Origin: DATBLE01 sp963764565
Lineage (GTDB): Bacteria > Actinomycetota > Thermoleophilia > Gaiellales > Gaiellaceae
Assembly: GCA_963764565.1 (NCBI GenBank)
Contig: CAVXTD010000046.1
Span: 46,533 to 110,532 of the forward strand
Direction of reading: 5' to 3'
DNA length: 64,000 nucleotides
Program-made: the position numbers and the translations under genes
The notes under the pieces: generated by a model
Databases searched by the model: none
What the model saw: only the letters and a program-made list of their open reading frames with translations
What the model was told of the DNA's origin: nothing
Shown: piece after piece, positions 34,900-42,807 of the stretch
Layout: each line of letters begins with the position of its first letter
How positions within the stretch are numbered: position 1 is the first letter of the stretch

Positions 34900-35628
34900 T
34901 TACGCCGCCGCCGTCACGAGCGGCAGCGCTGCCCCTCCGCGGGAGAGCGCGTGCTCGGCCACCTCCACGTCGTCTCGGTAGTCGATCGAGAAGCCCTCCC
35001 AACCTTCGGTGATGAACGGCGCGATCCGCTGGCCGGCGATCTCCGGGCGAGGCCCGGCGAGGACATGCGCCCAGGCGATCTCGAGGCTCGAGTTCTGGAC
35101 GTACACGGGGGCAAGGGCCTTTGTCTGGGTCGAATAGGTGGGAGTGCCCTCGGCCGGCTGCTCGAGCAGCGGCCGCATCAGGTCACCGTCGATGACCCAC
35201 ATCTTCCCGGGATGCTGCCGCGCTCGCTCTACGGCACGGATCGAGTCAGCCCGGTCGCCGAGGGCGAGCAGCTGCTCCCACGCCCGGCGGATCGTCTCGG
35301 CCGTGCGGAAGGGGCTCGTGGGACGGAGGATCGAAAAGAGCTCCTCGTCTCGTCCGTCCATCACGTGCAGCACCCACTCGATGTCAGGTGAGGTCGCCGT
35401 CGCGATCTCGGGCGGCCGCAGGCCGGGCACCTCGGCCCCGTAGCGCTCGGCGGTGTGCGCGATCTCCTCGGAATCGGTCGAGACGACCACCGTTTCGAAG
35501 AGCCCCGATTGCCGGGCGGCCGCGATCGAGTAGGCGATCAGAGGATGGCCGCCGAGTGGAAGGACGTTCTTCCCCGGAACACGCTCCGAGCCCGCGCGTG
35601 CGGGGACGAGGGCGACCGCCGTCGGCAT
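34900..35628 (-). CDS. CMP-nonulosonate cytidylyltransferase (second copy)
   Basis: 242 residues. VALVPARAGSERVPGKNVLPLGG is the family signature; VVVSTDSEEIAHTAERYGAEV, SILRPTSPFRTAETI and VYVQNSSLEIAW follow, ending FSIDYRDDVEVAE with the metal-binding acidic residues. It differs strongly from the neuA at 15.9 kb and is closer in style to NeuA/PseF/LegF-type enzymes, so it probably activates a second nonulosonic acid. A TAGAGT element lies 6 nt before its ATG, so it is transcribed alone. Confidence 0.85.
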   Translation of the reverse strand: MPTAVALVPARAGSERVPGKNVLPLGGHPLIAYSIAAARQSGLFETVVVSTDSEEIAHTAERYGAEVPGLRPPEIATATSPDIEWVLHVMDGRDEELFSILRPTSPFRTAETIRRAWEQLLALGDRADSIRAVERARQHPGKMWVIDGDLMRPLLEQPAEGTPTYSTQTKALAPVYVQNSSLEIAWAHVLAGPRPEIAGQRIAPFITEGWEGFSIDYRDDVEVAEHALSRGGAALPLVTAAA

Positions 35629-35634
35629 CGCCGC

Positions 35635-35640
35635 ACTCTA
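35635..35640 (-). promoter_or_regulatory. TAGAGT -10-like element (minus strand)
   Basis: Minus-strand TAGAGT with exactly 6 nt to the ATG of the cytidylyltransferase gene. Confidence 0.5.
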
Positions 35641-35689
35641 TCGCCGCCGCCGCGGACGCCCGGGAGGCCCCTGGTACCATCGATCACTC

Positions 35690-36778
35690 GTGGAAGCCTC
35701 CCCGGTCGAGACCGAGGCGATCGAGCCGCTGGATGCCGGCCGTCCCGGCTTCTGGAACCGACGGCAGTGGTACTCCGAGGATACGAAGCTCTGGCCCCGC
35801 GACCAGTGGCTCTTCTACGGGGATCTTGGCACGCTGATCCGCGAATTCGTTCTCACCGGGCACACACCGCCGGAGCCGCAGCTGGAGGCAAGCGACCGCG
35901 TCCTGACCTTCGGGTCGTGCTTCGCGGGGGAGCTCCGTGACTACCTCTCCCGGGCCGGCTTCTCCGCTGACACGTTCTGGATCCCCGAGGGCCTGAACAA
36001 CTCGTACGCGATCCTCGACTTCATCTCCTGGTGCGTGACGGGCAGCGAGACCGGCCGCGGCCACCGCTACGACACGGACGCCGGCGGGAAGATCCGCGAG
36101 TGGACGCCCGAGCACACGCAGGAGCACGTGCTCGGCCACCTGCGCGAGGCCGGCGCGTTCGTGTTCACCTACGGGCTCGCCGAAGTGTGGGAGGACCGCG
36201 AGACGGGATCCGTCTTCTGGCGCGGGGTGCCGAAAGACCTGTTCGACCCGAGCCGGCACCTGTTCCGCCCGACGACGGTCGAGGAGAACGAGCGCAACAT
36301 CGCCGAGACGATCGAGTTGATCCGGCAGGTGAGCTCCGCACCCATCGTGCTCACGCTCTCTCCTGTTCCGCTCAACGGCACCTTCCGCGACATCTCGTGC
36401 GTGACCGCCGACTGCGTCTCGAAGTCGACGTTGCGCGTCGCGCTTGACGGGGTCATCGGCCGCGGTCTCGAGAGCGTCTACTACTGGCCGTCGTTCGAGA
36501 TCGTGCGCTGGGTCGGCGGGCACGTCCCCTGGCCGGCGTACGGCTTCAACCGAGGCGATTCGCGCCATGTCACCCGGTATCTGGTCGCAGAGATCATCGA
36601 CGCGTTCGTCGAGGCCTTCTACAAGCCGGCGGCCGTCGACGAGATGCACCAGAACGTCGGATGGGCGACGTCGTTCGAGCGCTCGCCCCGCTCGCTGCCG
36701 GCCCGAGCACGCGCGCTGCGGCGCGAGCTCGCGCACGAAGGCCGCCGTCGATTCAGACGGCAGCCGGATCGTGCGTGA
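35690..36778 (+). CDS. GSCFA-domain protein
   Basis: 362 residues from GTG. The signature VLTFGSCFAGELRDYL near residue 70 defines the GSCFA family, which shows GDSL-esterase-like features: the Ser of GSC as likely nucleophile, Asn in EGLNNSYAILDF, and a later VFTYGLAEVWED and VLTLSPVPLNGTFRD. Members occur in polysaccharide loci and may add or remove acyl groups; substrate unknown. It is flanked by a divergent cytidylyltransferase and a convergent aldehyde dehydrogenase (26-nt 3' overlap). The N-terminus has no signal peptide. Confidence 0.75.
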   Translation: MEASPVETEAIEPLDAGRPGFWNRRQWYSEDTKLWPRDQWLFYGDLGTLIREFVLTGHTPPEPQLEASDRVLTFGSCFAGELRDYLSRAGFSADTFWIPEGLNNSYAILDFISWCVTGSETGRGHRYDTDAGGKIREWTPEHTQEHVLGHLREAGAFVFTYGLAEVWEDRETGSVFWRGVPKDLFDPSRHLFRPTTVEENERNIAETIELIRQVSSAPIVLTLSPVPLNGTFRDISCVTADCVSKSTLRVALDGVIGRGLESVYYWPSFEIVRWVGGHVPWPAYGFNRGDSRHVTRYLVAEIIDAFVEAFYKPAAVDEMHQNVGWATSFERSPRSLPARARALRRELAHEGRRRFRRQPDRA

Positions 36779-38225
36779 CGTAGACGGTCTTCCAGTCCGA
36801 GTACACGTCGAGTGCCTCGGTGCCGGGCTCGCGCCAGCCCGTCCCGGAATCGCGTTGGCCGCCGAAGGGGACGTGCGGCTCGAAACCGTAGGTGGGGCCG
36901 TTCACCTGTACGCCGCCCGCGACGACCCGGCGGACGAACTCGTGACCACGGTGGATGCTCGAGGTCCAGATCGCAGCGGTGAGGCCGTACGGGCTCGCGT
37001 TCGCAACGGCGAGCGCCTCCTCGAAGTCGCGAACGCGGTGGAGGGTGGCGATCGGCCCGAAGAGCTCGGTGCACGAGAGCTCACCGTCGGACGCGACGTT
37101 CTCGACGATCGTCGGCGCGATGTAGAAGCCGGGACGGTCGAGGCGCTCGCCGCCCGTGACGACGGACGCCCCTGACGCCTTTGCCCGGGCGACGGCCCCC
37201 AACATGTGCTCGAGCTGCCGTTCGTTGATCACGGGACCGAAGTCGTCGTCGTCCGTCGGCCCCACCTTCTGGGCACGCCCGCGCTCGGCGAGCAGGTCGC
37301 GGAAACGATCGTAGACAGTGTCGAAGACGACGAGGCGCGAGCCTGCAGCGCAGCGCTGCCCCGCGTTCGAGAAGGCCGAGAGAGCAGCCGCCTCGGCGGC
37401 GCGCTCGAGATCGGCGTCGTCGCAGACCACGAGCGGGTTCTTCCCTCCGAGCTCGAGGCAGACCTTCGCCAGCCGCTCGCCGGCGACGCGCGCTATGAGG
37501 CGGCCGACGGCCGTCGAGCCGGTGAAGGAGACGACGGCCACTCGGCGATCCTCGACGAGCGGCTGCCCCGCCTCCTCACCGTAGCCCTGGACGACGTTGA
37601 GGGTGCCGGCCGGCACGCCCGCCTCGGCCGCCAGCCGCGCGAATGCAACCGCCGTCTCCGGCGCGTCCTCCGAGGCCTTGAGCACCGCCGCGTTTCCGCA
37701 CAGGAGCGCCGGGAAGACTTTCCAGGCGACGTTCGCAATCGGGGTGTTGGCGGCAATGATCAGACCCGCGACCCCGAGCGGCTGGCGGATCGTCATCGCC
37801 TGCCGGTTCGGGGTCGCGCTCGGCATCGTCTTGCCGTAGAAGCGCCGGCCCTCACCGGCCATGAAGTAGCCGAGTTCGATCGCGCCGTCCGTCTCGCCCT
37901 TCGCGTCCTTTGGCGACTTGCCGGTCTCGGCCGAGACGACGGCGGCAAGCTCGTCCCGATCCCGCTCGAGCAGCTGGGCGATCCGGCGCAGGATCCGCCC
38001 ACGTTCCTCGACCGTTCGAGCTGACCAGCCCGGCTGCGCGGCCTCGGCCGCGGAGACGGCGGCGTCGACTTCGTCGGCGCGGGAGCGCGCGACGCGGCTC
38101 ACGATCTCGCCCGTCGCCGGCGCGAGCTTGTCGAAGGTCTCGCCGCTCGCCGCAGGCTGCTCGCGCCCGGCGATGACGTTCAAGACGGATCTGGTGCGGA
38201 CCTCAGTGGTCTCAGTGGCGGTCAT
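36753..38225 (-). CDS. NAD(P)-dependent aldehyde dehydrogenase
   Basis: 490 residues from ATG 38225; an upstream in-frame extension is non-coding. LNVIAGREQPAASGETFDKL start, IAANTPIANVAWKVFPAL, SFTGSTAVGRLIA (NAD loop), CLELGGKNPLVVCDDADL with the general-base Glu, SNAGQRCAAGSRLVV with the catalytic Cys, and FGPIATLHRVRDFEEAL. It oxidises an aldehyde to an acid, perhaps for an uronic or other acidic component. It is co-directional with and 16 nt after the fused GT-B/methyltransferase gene, so it is probably in that operon. Confidence 0.9.
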   Translation of the reverse strand: MTATETTEVRTRSVLNVIAGREQPAASGETFDKLAPATGEIVSRVARSRADEVDAAVSAAEAAQPGWSARTVEERGRILRRIAQLLERDRDELAAVVSAETGKSPKDAKGETDGAIELGYFMAGEGRRFYGKTMPSATPNRQAMTIRQPLGVAGLIIAANTPIANVAWKVFPALLCGNAAVLKASEDAPETAVAFARLAAEAGVPAGTLNVVQGYGEEAGQPLVEDRRVAVVSFTGSTAVGRLIARVAGERLAKVCLELGGKNPLVVCDDADLERAAEAAALSAFSNAGQRCAAGSRLVVFDTVYDRFRDLLAERGRAQKVGPTDDDDFGPVINERQLEHMLGAVARAKASGASVVTGGERLDRPGFYIAPTIVENVASDGELSCTELFGPIATLHRVRDFEEALAVANASPYGLTAAIWTSSIHRGHEFVRRVVAGGVQVNGPTYGFEPHVPFGGQRDSGTGWREPGTEALDVYSDWKTVYVTHDPAAV

Positions 38226-38241
38226 CTGGTGACGGCGGAGC

Positions 38242-40815
38242 CTACGCCTGCTCCGGAATGACGAATCCCGCTTCGAAGAAGTCCTGCGAGAAGAAGACCG
38301 GCCGCAGGTAGCGCTGCTCCCAGCGACGATCGAACTCATACTCGTCGAGACCGCCGATGATCGGCTCGCCGAGTCCGCGAGGGCGGCGCCGGTACTCCTG
38401 GACGAGCAGCGATCGCGAGGTTCGACCGACGAGCTCGAGGTAGTGCGCGACCTGGCTGCGCGCCATCTCCTGGAAGCTCGCGACGTTGACGAAGTAGTCG
38501 ATCGAGCGCGGCTCGAAGCGTGGCAGATGATGGGAGCCGCAGAACCAGATCCCGCCCCCGCTCCCGCTCCCGAGGAGCTTGTCGCGGGTGAATCGCTCGA
38601 CGCCTCGCGTCTCCACGTAGCCGTGCACGGGCGCGTGGGGGAGCATGCGCGGGAGCACCGTCGAGGCGACGAGGAGCGCCTCCGGAAGATCGAGCGTGAC
38701 GTACGCCGCCCGCGGATTCACCGTCTCGAGGACATGGCCGATCCGGCCCCAGCCGCTGCCGAGATCCGCCACGACGACGGGCTCGCTCCAGATCCGGCTG
38801 TCGAGTTCCGCGAGGGAGTAGAGCGTGTCGATCGAGAGCAGGACGTCCCAGTTGACCCGGTGTCCGTCCAGGCTCTCGGCGGTTTTCGGGAGCTTCGCCC
38901 GGGTCATCCGGCCGAGGACGTCGCGCTCGTCCTTCTCCCTGACATGCGAGTACAGCATCCAGAGGGCGTAGTGGAAGTACCGGCCGGTACCGGGCGGCGT
39001 CGAGAAGAGCGCGTTGTACGACTGTCTCTCGACGCTCTTGATTCCCTCCTCGTGGAACCAGTGGTCGAACTGATCGCCGAGCTCGAGCCAGTACGAGCTG
39101 GGGCGGAACGTCTCCGGCGCTGCTGCGTTGTCCTCGCGCATCAACGCGAGCAGCTGCGTCTGCTCGAGCGTGAGCTTGCTCTTTCGCTGCGCGTGCCTTG
39201 GTCTGCTTCTCGTCTTCGGCTTTCGCAGCTTCTTCTTCGTCGTCGGCGAGGCTCCCTCGGCCCGAACCAGCGATCGTGCAGCGAGCGCGACCGGCACGGC
39301 GAGGAGCCCCCGCGCGGTGCGTGTCCGGAGCGCCGGTCTTCGCCGGCGGGGCTCGACGGCGGCCTGCTCTTCGAGCACGGCAGCAAGAATCGGCCCGGCC
39401 GGCCGGTCGAGTCCGTGGGGCCGCACGAACGCCCGCAGGAATGCCTCGCGCCGTGCGCTCTGAGCTCGCTCCTCGCGAAGCAGCGACGCCAGCTGGCTCG
39501 CGTGCTCCTCGAAGCTCTCCGCGACGTTGAGGATCCCGCCGCCGACGCTGTGCAGGTACGAAAAGTGGATCGACCGAGCCTGCGCGTTCACGAACTCGGG
39601 CATCATCAGCGAAAGCACCGGGCGGCCGACGATGGCGCTCTCGATCAGCGAGCTGGTGTTGATTCCGAACACCGCTGCGGCGTGGTAGATCGAGTCGAAG
39701 AAGTCGTTGCGAGGGGCGATGTCGTCGGGGTCCACGCTGGTCGTCGGCCAGACGACGGCCTCGTCGTCGAGTGCCACGAGGGCCTCCGGTGTCCATGCGC
39801 CCAGATTGATCGGATGGGGCCTCACCAGGACTCCGAGCCTGCGCAGCTCGGGATGGTCGGAAGCGCGGAGCTGCGCGATCCAGCGCGCGATCGCTGCCGG
39901 CTCGTCCTTGCCGGCGATGAAGGTCGACGAGCACATGTACAGCACGTAGGGCTGCGAGGAATCGAGCCCGACTTCCGCGCAGAACTCTCGACGCGAGCGG
40001 CTCGGCTGCCAGGTGAACCAATGGTCGTAGTTCTGCGCTCCGGTCGCGATCACCTCGCCGTCGGCCATGCCGTGCATCTCGATCGCCTCGCGGCGCTGCG
40101 TCTCGTTCCAGACCGTCACGAAGTCGGGCCTTCCGTGGAGGGATCCCTTGGTGCTCAGGTTGTCCCAACTCGAGACGCAGACGCCGCAACGGACGCCGCG
40201 GTCGTGAGCAGCCGATAGGAACTCCGCCTGCCGCCACGAGCTCACGAGCGGCGTCACGACGACGAGGTCCGGCCGAAAGTCGTCGATCGCACGCCCGACG
40301 CCCGACCCGGGCCGAGCGACGCGCTCGAACGTGCGAAGCGTCCCGCCGACGGCGGCGAGACCGGGACGCGTCCGTCCGAATCGCGACTCGAGGAGGCGGA
40401 GGACGAGCGGATGGACGTACTTGCGCACGCGCTTGACCACCTTCCCCGGGTGAGCGGCTCGCGACTCGGCGTATCGGAGATAGTCCAGTGCTGCGCGCAC
40501 GGCGGTCGCCACCATCACCCACGGCTCGCGCTCGTCGTCGAGCACGAGCGTTCGTCGCGATACGGTCGGGCAGTCGTGCAGGAGGCGGCGCACGATTCCG
40601 CTTGGGGAATCGTCGCCCTTGTGGATCGTCTCGAACGCGAGCTCCAGGTGATGACCACGGGTCGCCAGCAATCGGATCGTCGGCTCGAACTGGCGCACAT
40701 AGCCCCAGTGCCGCATCACGAAGAGGATCCGGCGCCCGTCGGCAACGGGCTGCGGCGCGACGTGCGGGATCGTTACGGCGGCCCGCCCGGGTGAGATCTG
40801 CGCCGGCTCGGCCAT
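38242..40815 (-). CDS. Fusion: GT-B-type transferase (family copy 9) + sugar O-methyltransferase-like domain
   Basis: 857 residues from ATG 40815 (TAGAAT element 10 nt upstream). Residues about 25-530 are a full family copy: RRILFVMRHWGYVRQFEPTI, SSWDNLSTKGSLHGRPD, VTVWNETQRREAIEMHG, RPHP, GINTSSLIESAIVG, RPHGLDRPAGP. A Lys/Arg-rich linker (KKKLRKPKTRSRPRHAQRK) joins a C-terminal methyltransferase-like domain: PSSYWLELGDQFDHWF, a SAM motif VVVADLGSGWGRIGHVLE near residue 680, YVTLDLPEALLVASTVLP and FVNVASFQEMARSQVAHYL. That half resembles putative sugar O-methyltransferases of O-antigen loci. The fusion suggests methylation of the sugar being added, for example as a chain cap (inference). Confidence 0.8.
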   Translation of the reverse strand: MAEPAQISPGRAAVTIPHVAPQPVADGRRILFVMRHWGYVRQFEPTIRLLATRGHHLELAFETIHKGDDSPSGIVRRLLHDCPTVSRRTLVLDDEREPWVMVATAVRAALDYLRYAESRAAHPGKVVKRVRKYVHPLVLRLLESRFGRTRPGLAAVGGTLRTFERVARPGSGVGRAIDDFRPDLVVVTPLVSSWRQAEFLSAAHDRGVRCGVCVSSWDNLSTKGSLHGRPDFVTVWNETQRREAIEMHGMADGEVIATGAQNYDHWFTWQPSRSRREFCAEVGLDSSQPYVLYMCSSTFIAGKDEPAAIARWIAQLRASDHPELRRLGVLVRPHPINLGAWTPEALVALDDEAVVWPTTSVDPDDIAPRNDFFDSIYHAAAVFGINTSSLIESAIVGRPVLSLMMPEFVNAQARSIHFSYLHSVGGGILNVAESFEEHASQLASLLREERAQSARREAFLRAFVRPHGLDRPAGPILAAVLEEQAAVEPRRRRPALRTRTARGLLAVPVALAARSLVRAEGASPTTKKKLRKPKTRSRPRHAQRKSKLTLEQTQLLALMREDNAAAPETFRPSSYWLELGDQFDHWFHEEGIKSVERQSYNALFSTPPGTGRYFHYALWMLYSHVREKDERDVLGRMTRAKLPKTAESLDGHRVNWDVLLSIDTLYSLAELDSRIWSEPVVVADLGSGWGRIGHVLETVNPRAAYVTLDLPEALLVASTVLPRMLPHAPVHGYVETRGVERFTRDKLLGSGSGGGIWFCGSHHLPRFEPRSIDYFVNVASFQEMARSQVAHYLELVGRTSRSLLVQEYRRRPRGLGEPIIGGLDEYEFDRRWEQRYLRPVFFSQDFFEAGFVIPEQA

Positions 40816-40825
40816 CGACGGGTCG

Positions 40826-40831
40826 ATTCTA
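40826..40831 (-). promoter_or_regulatory. TAGAAT -10-like element (minus strand)
   Basis: Minus-strand TAGAAT ends 10 nt before the ATG of the GT-B/methyltransferase fusion. Confidence 0.35.
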
Positions 40832-40847
40832 GCCCGACGGCCCGCTC

Positions 40848-41702
40848 TCAGATCCGGTCGAAGTACGGGACATAGAGGCCGATCGCGGCTTCGGGCGCGA
40901 GACGCAACCACATCCCGAGCGGCTTCGCCTGCCACTCGACTCCCGCCGCGCCGAGGCGACGGTAGGAGCTCGTTCCGGGCACGTCGTTGACGTAGATCGC
41001 ATCGGCGTCGCGGCGGAGCGCCCCGAAGAGCGGGCCGAAGTCCCGTGCGTCGCCGACCAGCTCGTAGAGATACGACGCTTCCGCCGCATGCCCGGCAAGC
41101 GCGTATGCCCGTTCCGTTCGATACACAACGACCTCATTGGACGGCGGCGGAACGGCCGCCCACGCCTCGGGCGGCCGTTCCACGAGCAGCGTCTCCGATT
41201 CGTTGCGGACCGCGTCGAGTCGTTCCGGGTCGACAGGCTCCGGCAGGGGCAGATCTCGGCCGCCGCCGCCGCCGGATGCTGTGCCGAGCACGCCGGGATC
41301 CTCGAGCCGAAAGCCGAGGCGCTCGTAGATCGCAGGCCGGGTGGTCCAGAGCACGACCGAGGAGGCGCCGGCCTCGGCGGCCCCCGCCACGGCCGCGCGC
41401 AGCACCGCGGTCGCGATCCCCCGCCGGCGGTGGGCGCGATGAGTCGCGACGAGACCGGCCATCGCCGCACGGCCGGAGCTCTCGCCCTGGTGCCACGTGA
41501 AGAGGCGCGTCGCAACCGTCGCGACGACCCGTCCGCCGACGAGCCCGACGAAGATGTTCGGCGCATTGGCGTCGGCCAGGACATGCGGGAGGCGCGCAGA
41601 GAGCGAGGGGCGACCGCGTGAGCCGGCGAAGACCTCGTCGACGAGCGCGCGGATCGCCCCCAGCAGCTCGGCCTCAGCCCGTCGAACGTCGAGCCCAGGC
41701 AT
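40848..41702 (-). CDS. GNAT N-acetyltransferase, Eis-like
   Basis: 284 residues from ATG 41702, overlapping the aminotransferase 3' end by 29 nt. The acetyl-CoA motif is AHRRRGIATAVLRAAV (R/QxxGxG/A) near residue 85; ASSVVLWTTRPAIYERLGFR is the conserved strand 5/helix. VYVNDVPGTSSYRRLGAAG and MWLRLAPEAAIGLYVPYFDR end the protein. Position after two sugar aminotransferases and a PseB-like dehydratase suggests that it N-acetylates the amino sugar they make (inference); the N-terminal GNAT plus a long C-terminal half fits Eis-like proteins better than short PseH-type enzymes. Confidence 0.75.
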   Translation of the reverse strand: MPGLDVRRAEAELLGAIRALVDEVFAGSRGRPSLSARLPHVLADANAPNIFVGLVGGRVVATVATRLFTWHQGESSGRAAMAGLVATHRAHRRRGIATAVLRAAVAGAAEAGASSVVLWTTRPAIYERLGFRLEDPGVLGTASGGGGGRDLPLPEPVDPERLDAVRNESETLLVERPPEAWAAVPPPSNEVVVYRTERAYALAGHAAEASYLYELVGDARDFGPLFGALRRDADAIYVNDVPGTSSYRRLGAAGVEWQAKPLGMWLRLAPEAAIGLYVPYFDRI

Positions 41703-42807
41703 CGATCTGCCCCGCGATCCTTTCCCGATCCGCATCGCCGACCCACCACCCGGAGGGAATGCACAGCCGCCGCGCGGAGAATTCGCGCACACCGGGAAGG
41801 TTCGCCGGGCCGCTGCCAAAGGCGGAGTAGAGGTCATTGCGCAGGTGCAGGCGCGAGCAACCGATCCCGCTCTCCTTCAGGTGAGCCATCAGCGCATCGC
41901 GCTCGTCGGCGAGCAGCGTGTAGACCCAGTACCCCGAGACGCTGTCCTCGCGCCGGCGGATCAGGTCGACCCCTCCAATATCTGCCAGTGCGTCGTCGTA
42001 GAACCTCCCGTTCGCGCGGTGCTGCGTGACGACCTCCTCGGCGGACTCGAGCTGGGCGAGCCCGATCGCCGCCGCCAGGTTGGTCATGTACGAGTCGAGG
42101 CCCGGCTCCGGGATGTCGGAGCCGGGATCGATCTCTCCCTGCGCGTCGCGGAACGTGGGCTGGTGGATTCCGTAGCGCTTGAGCCAGCGCGCCCGATCGG
42201 CGGTCTCAGGATCCCGACAAGCGATCGCGGCGCCCTCACCGGTCGTGATGTGGCGCACCGGCCCGAACGAGAACACGGTGAAATCCGAGCCGGTACCGCC
42301 GATTCGTCGCCCCCGGTACTCCGCGCCGAAGGCCTCGCTCGCATCCTCGACGAGCGCGATCCCGTGCTCGTCCGCGATCCGCCGGAGGGCCTCGAGATCG
42401 GCGACATCGCCGCCCCAGTGCGCGAAGAGGATCGCCTTCGTGCGCGCCGTGATCGAGCGGGCGACGCTCTCGGGGTCGATGTTGCCGGTCGTCGGGTCGA
42501 CGTCGGCCCAGACGGGCCGGGCGAAGAGGTTGAGGATCGGCATGTTCGTCCCGAGGCACGCATCGGGGCAGGCGACGACGTCGTCACCGGGCCTGACGCC
42601 GGCGATGTAGAGGCAGAGGACAAGCGCCGAGGAGTACTCCCCGGCCGTATTCAGGCAGTTGTTTCCGACGTACGCGCCAAGGCGCCGCTCGAACTCGCGC
42701 ACCTCCTTGCCGTCGGCGATGTAGCCCGAGTGGAGGACGTCGAGGAGAAGCTGGTCGGCTTCGCGCGGCGCTCGGACCTTGTGCAGCGGGATTGGAGCTG
42801 CGGTCAC
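41674..42807 (-). CDS. DegT-family aminotransferase homologue with Arg replacing the PLP lysine
   Basis: 377 residues from GTG 42807 (GTGA overlap). The fold is clear: PIPLHKVRAPREADQLLLDV, NTAGEYSSALVLCL in place of SGTxAL, ILFAHWGGDVADLEAL, ALVEDASEAFGAEYRG with the PLP-contacting Asp. Where family members have F..hKhhTxGEGG it reads FSFGPVRHITTGEGAA; the codon is CGC at about 42273-42275, so Arg is real in this sequence. ColD-type 3-dehydratases also lack the Lys (His there), but Arg is unusual. It may be a non-transaminating partner of the lysine-bearing paralogue directly upstream, or have altered chemistry. Confidence 0.8.
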   Translation of the reverse strand: MTAAPIPLHKVRAPREADQLLLDVLHSGYIADGKEVREFERRLGAYVGNNCLNTAGEYSSALVLCLYIAGVRPGDDVVACPDACLGTNMPILNLFARPVWADVDPTTGNIDPESVARSITARTKAILFAHWGGDVADLEALRRIADEHGIALVEDASEAFGAEYRGRRIGGTGSDFTVFSFGPVRHITTGEGAAIACRDPETADRARWLKRYGIHQPTFRDAQGEIDPGSDIPEPGLDSYMTNLAAAIGLAQLESAEEVVTQHRANGRFYDDALADIGGVDLIRRREDSVSGYWVYTLLADERDALMAHLKESGIGCSRLHLRNDLYSAFGSGPANLPGVREFSARRLCIPSGWWVGDADRERIAGQIDAWARRSTG

